Of a stretch of DNA of 6,085 nt, positions 4,441-6,085 are shown in pieces. The stretch is from Methanosarcinales archaeon (lineage in GTDB: Archaea; Halobacteriota; Methanosarcinia; Methanosarcinales; Methanogasteraceae): positions 1 through 6,085 of the forward strand of contig DTYY01000010.1 in NCBI GenBank assembly GCA_012961645.1, read 5' to 3'. The position numbers and the translations under genes are program-made. Position 1 is the stretch's first letter. Each line of letters opens with the position of its first letter. The notes below the pieces were generated by a model. It did not search any database, was not told the DNA's origin, and saw nothing but the letters and a program-made list of their open reading frames with translations.

Positions 4441-6085
4441 ATGTGCGGTATTGTTGGGTATCTGGGCGCATCTGAAGCCGTTCCTGTTCTCTTTGACCTC
4501 CTAAGGCGGCTTGAGTATCGCGGGTATGATTCTGCCGGCATCACCATCCTGAACGGGATCATCCTAACCTCCAAAGCAGAGGGGCGAGTTGATGATCTGG
4601 CATCTATCACCCCTGAGATCAGGGGCTGTACCGGTATCGGTCACACCCGGTGGGCAACGCACGGAAGACCGTCACCAGAGAATGCACATCCACACTGCGA
4701 CTGCAAGGATACCATTGCTGTTGTCCACAACGGGATCATCGAGAACTACATAGAACTTAAAGATAAGTTAATCGATTCTGGTCACAAATTCAGATCGGAA
4801 ACCGACTCAGAGGTACTTCCGCATCTGATCGAGGAATGTTATGACGGTGATCTCGAATCGTCAGTACGAAGCGCACTATCGATGGTCCGCGGATCGTATG
4901 CGATCGCGGTGGTCAGCGCTTATGCGCCTGACAGGATCGTGGTCGCACGGAGGGATAGCCCCCTCGTCGTCGGGCTTGGTAGCGACGGGTATTTTGTTGC
5001 ATCAGACGTCTCTGCCATTATTAAACACACGAAAGACGTAATTTACATGGGAGACGGTGAGATCGGCGTGATAAAGAGAGATGGAGTCAATTTTACGACT
5101 CTTGGTGGAGTCTTCATTGAAAAAAATATCGATACAATAGAATGGGACACTGAAGCTGCAGAAAAAAGTGGTTATGAGCATTTCATGTTAAAAGAGATAT
5201 TCGAACAGCCAGCCGTCATCAGGGAGACGTTTTCTGGGCGAATATCATCAGACGGGATCGATCTCGATGCAGCGCTGCCGAATGTGAGGAGGATCGTCAT
5301 CACAGCATGTGGAACCTCGTACCATGCCGGACTATTCGGAAGGTATGCAATCGAGCGGTTTGCCCGCATCCCTGTCGATGTCGAGATCGCGTCCGAGTTC
5401 AGATACACCGATCCGATCATCGATTGTGGTGACCTCGTGATAGCGATCACACAGTCGGGAGAGACCGCTGACACACTTGCAGCGATCAGAGAAGCCGGAT
5501 CAAGAGGCAGCCAGAAACTCGGCATCGTCAATGTGCTTGGCAGCAGCATAACAAGGGAGTGCCCGTGCATACACACGAGAGCCGGACCCGAGATCGGAGT
5601 TGCTGCCACCAAATCATTCACATCGCAGCTTGCCGTGCTGCTGATGATGGCAGTCCGACTTGGCAGAGAGAGGCGAATGCTCTCGACGGCGGGGATGAAT
5701 GATTTTATCTATGAACTGAGGCAGGTGAGCGGCAATATCCAGCGCGTGCTAAACGATGCACCCAGGACCCGAGAGTGTGCAGAATTGTTCGCTGGTGCAG
5801 ACCAGTTCCTGTTCATGGGCAGGGGCGCAAACTACCCAGTCGCCCTCGAAGGCGCGCTGAAATTAAAGGAGATCTCCTACATCCCTGCAGAGGGGTTTGC
5901 AGCGGGCGAACTCAAACACGGTCCGCTTGCCCTGATCTATGACGGGGTTCCTGTGGTTGCGATTGCCACAAAGGATGATGTGCATGAGAAGATGCTTGGT
6001 AACATCAAGGAAGTGACGGCGAGGGGCGCCACCGTCATCGGCATCGCAAACGAGAGCGACACCGAGATCGATAAATATGTGGATC
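4441..6085 (+). CDS. glmS: Glutamine-fructose-6-phosphate aminotransferase (isomerizing), 3' end outside window
   Basis: GlmS transfers the amide of glutamine to fructose-6-phosphate, giving glucosamine-6-phosphate, the first committed step to UDP-GlcNAc. The window holds 548 codons; the family usually has about 580-610, so the last few dozen residues, including the C-terminal lysine region, are missing. The N-terminal class II glutaminase domain (about 1-215) starts MCGIVGYLG with catalytic Cys2, then EYRGYDSAG (25-33), HTRWATHG (68-75), HNGIIENY (96-103) with oxyanion-hole Asn97/Gly98, and TDSE (121-124). A linker EKSGYEHFMLKEI (241-253) leads to SIS domain 1 with ACGTS (289-293) and TQSGET (337-342; Thr337 where E. 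coli has Ser347). SIS domain 2 carries EGALKLKEISY (470-480) and GELKHGPLALI (489-499); Glu477 and His493 align with E. coli Glu488 and His504. All visible catalytic residues are present. It follows glmU after 94 bases on the same strand. Confidence 0.96.
   Translation, partial: MCGIVGYLGASEAVPVLFDLLRRLEYRGYDSAGITILNGIILTSKAEGRVDDLASITPEIRGCTGIGHTRWATHGRPSPENAHPHCDCKDTIAVVHNGIIENYIELKDKLIDSGHKFRSETDSEVLPHLIEECYDGDLESSVRSALSMVRGSYAIAVVSAYAPDRIVVARRDSPLVVGLGSDGYFVASDVSAIIKHTKDVIYMGDGEIGVIKRDGVNFTTLGGVFIEKNIDTIEWDTEAAEKSGYEHFMLKEIFEQPAVIRETFSGRISSDGIDLDAALPNVRRIVITACGTSYHAGLFGRYAIERFARIPVDVEIASEFRYTDPIIDCGDLVIAITQSGETADTLAAIREAGSRGSQKLGIVNVLGSSITRECPCIHTRAGPEIGVAATKSFTSQLAVLLMMAVRLGRERRMLSTAGMNDFIYELRQVSGNIQRVLNDAPRTRECAELFAGADQFLFMGRGANYPVALEGALKLKEISYIPAEGFAAGELKHGPLALIYDGVPVVAIATKDDVHEKMLGNIKEVTARGATVIGIANESDTEIDKYVD

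Noticed and set aside
3999..4610. Minus-strand 203-codon open frame across the glmU 3' end, the junction and the glmS 5' end
   Set aside because: It is antisense to two well-supported genes, of low-complexity composition with no family resemblance; a shadow of the biased codon use on the plus strand.
5172..5621. Minus-strand 149-codon open frame inside glmS
   Set aside because: It lies wholly antisense to conserved SIS domain sequence and shows no domain or initiation signal.

Overview
The window looks like a chromosomal segment from a methanogen-lineage euryarchaeon, most like the Methanosarcinales/Methanomicrobia; genus and species cannot be fixed from it. The basis is two neighbouring proteins of families known almost only from methanogens and their relatives (DUF2098 and DUF2117), an RNA 3'-phosphate cyclase with archaeal-type sequence, an archaeal GlmU-like protein, TATA-like promoter boxes, and repeated use of the archaeal Shine-Dalgarno core GGTGAT 4-5 bases before start codons. 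There is no sign of mobile elements, CRISPR arrays, phage genes, tRNA or rRNA.

Layout. Bases 18-1402 (+): a two-gene unit, DUF2098 then DUF2117, joined by a 4-base ATGA overlap. Bases 1426-3023 (-): a tandem CBS-domain protein lies downstream of rtcA on the same strand. The 161 bases between them hold no convincing gene, but do hold a T-rich stretch and an imperfect stem-loop just before the CBS gene's ribosome binding site. Bases 3024-3146 are a divergent promoter region between rtcA (-) and glmU (+). Bases 3147-6085 (+): glmU-like then glmS, the latter cut by the window end. The 94 bases between them are filled by a 30-codon reading frame that abuts both genes and contains a perfect 10-bp inverted repeat.

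How the genes work together. GlmS makes glucosamine-6-phosphate from fructose-6-phosphate and glutamine. The GlmU-like enzyme should act two steps later, acetylating and/or uridylylating the sugar-1-phosphate to give UDP-GlcNAc, the precursor for archaeal surface glycans. The intervening mutase (GlmM) is not in the window. RtcA works in RNA end processing, and the CBS protein is probably a nucleotide-sensing module. The DUF2098/DUF2117 pair has no known function.

I found no new multi-gene system. The strongest unexplained signal is the glmU-glmS junction: a small frame starting Met-Cys-Gly like GlmS itself, with a ribosome-binding-like site, a hairpin, and a stop one base before the glmS start. 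Secondary points are the leader hairpin of the CBS gene, the ambiguous rtcA start with two TATA-like boxes, and a GlmU-like acetyltransferase domain that appears to lack the usual Ala-Asn-Leu-Arg segment.
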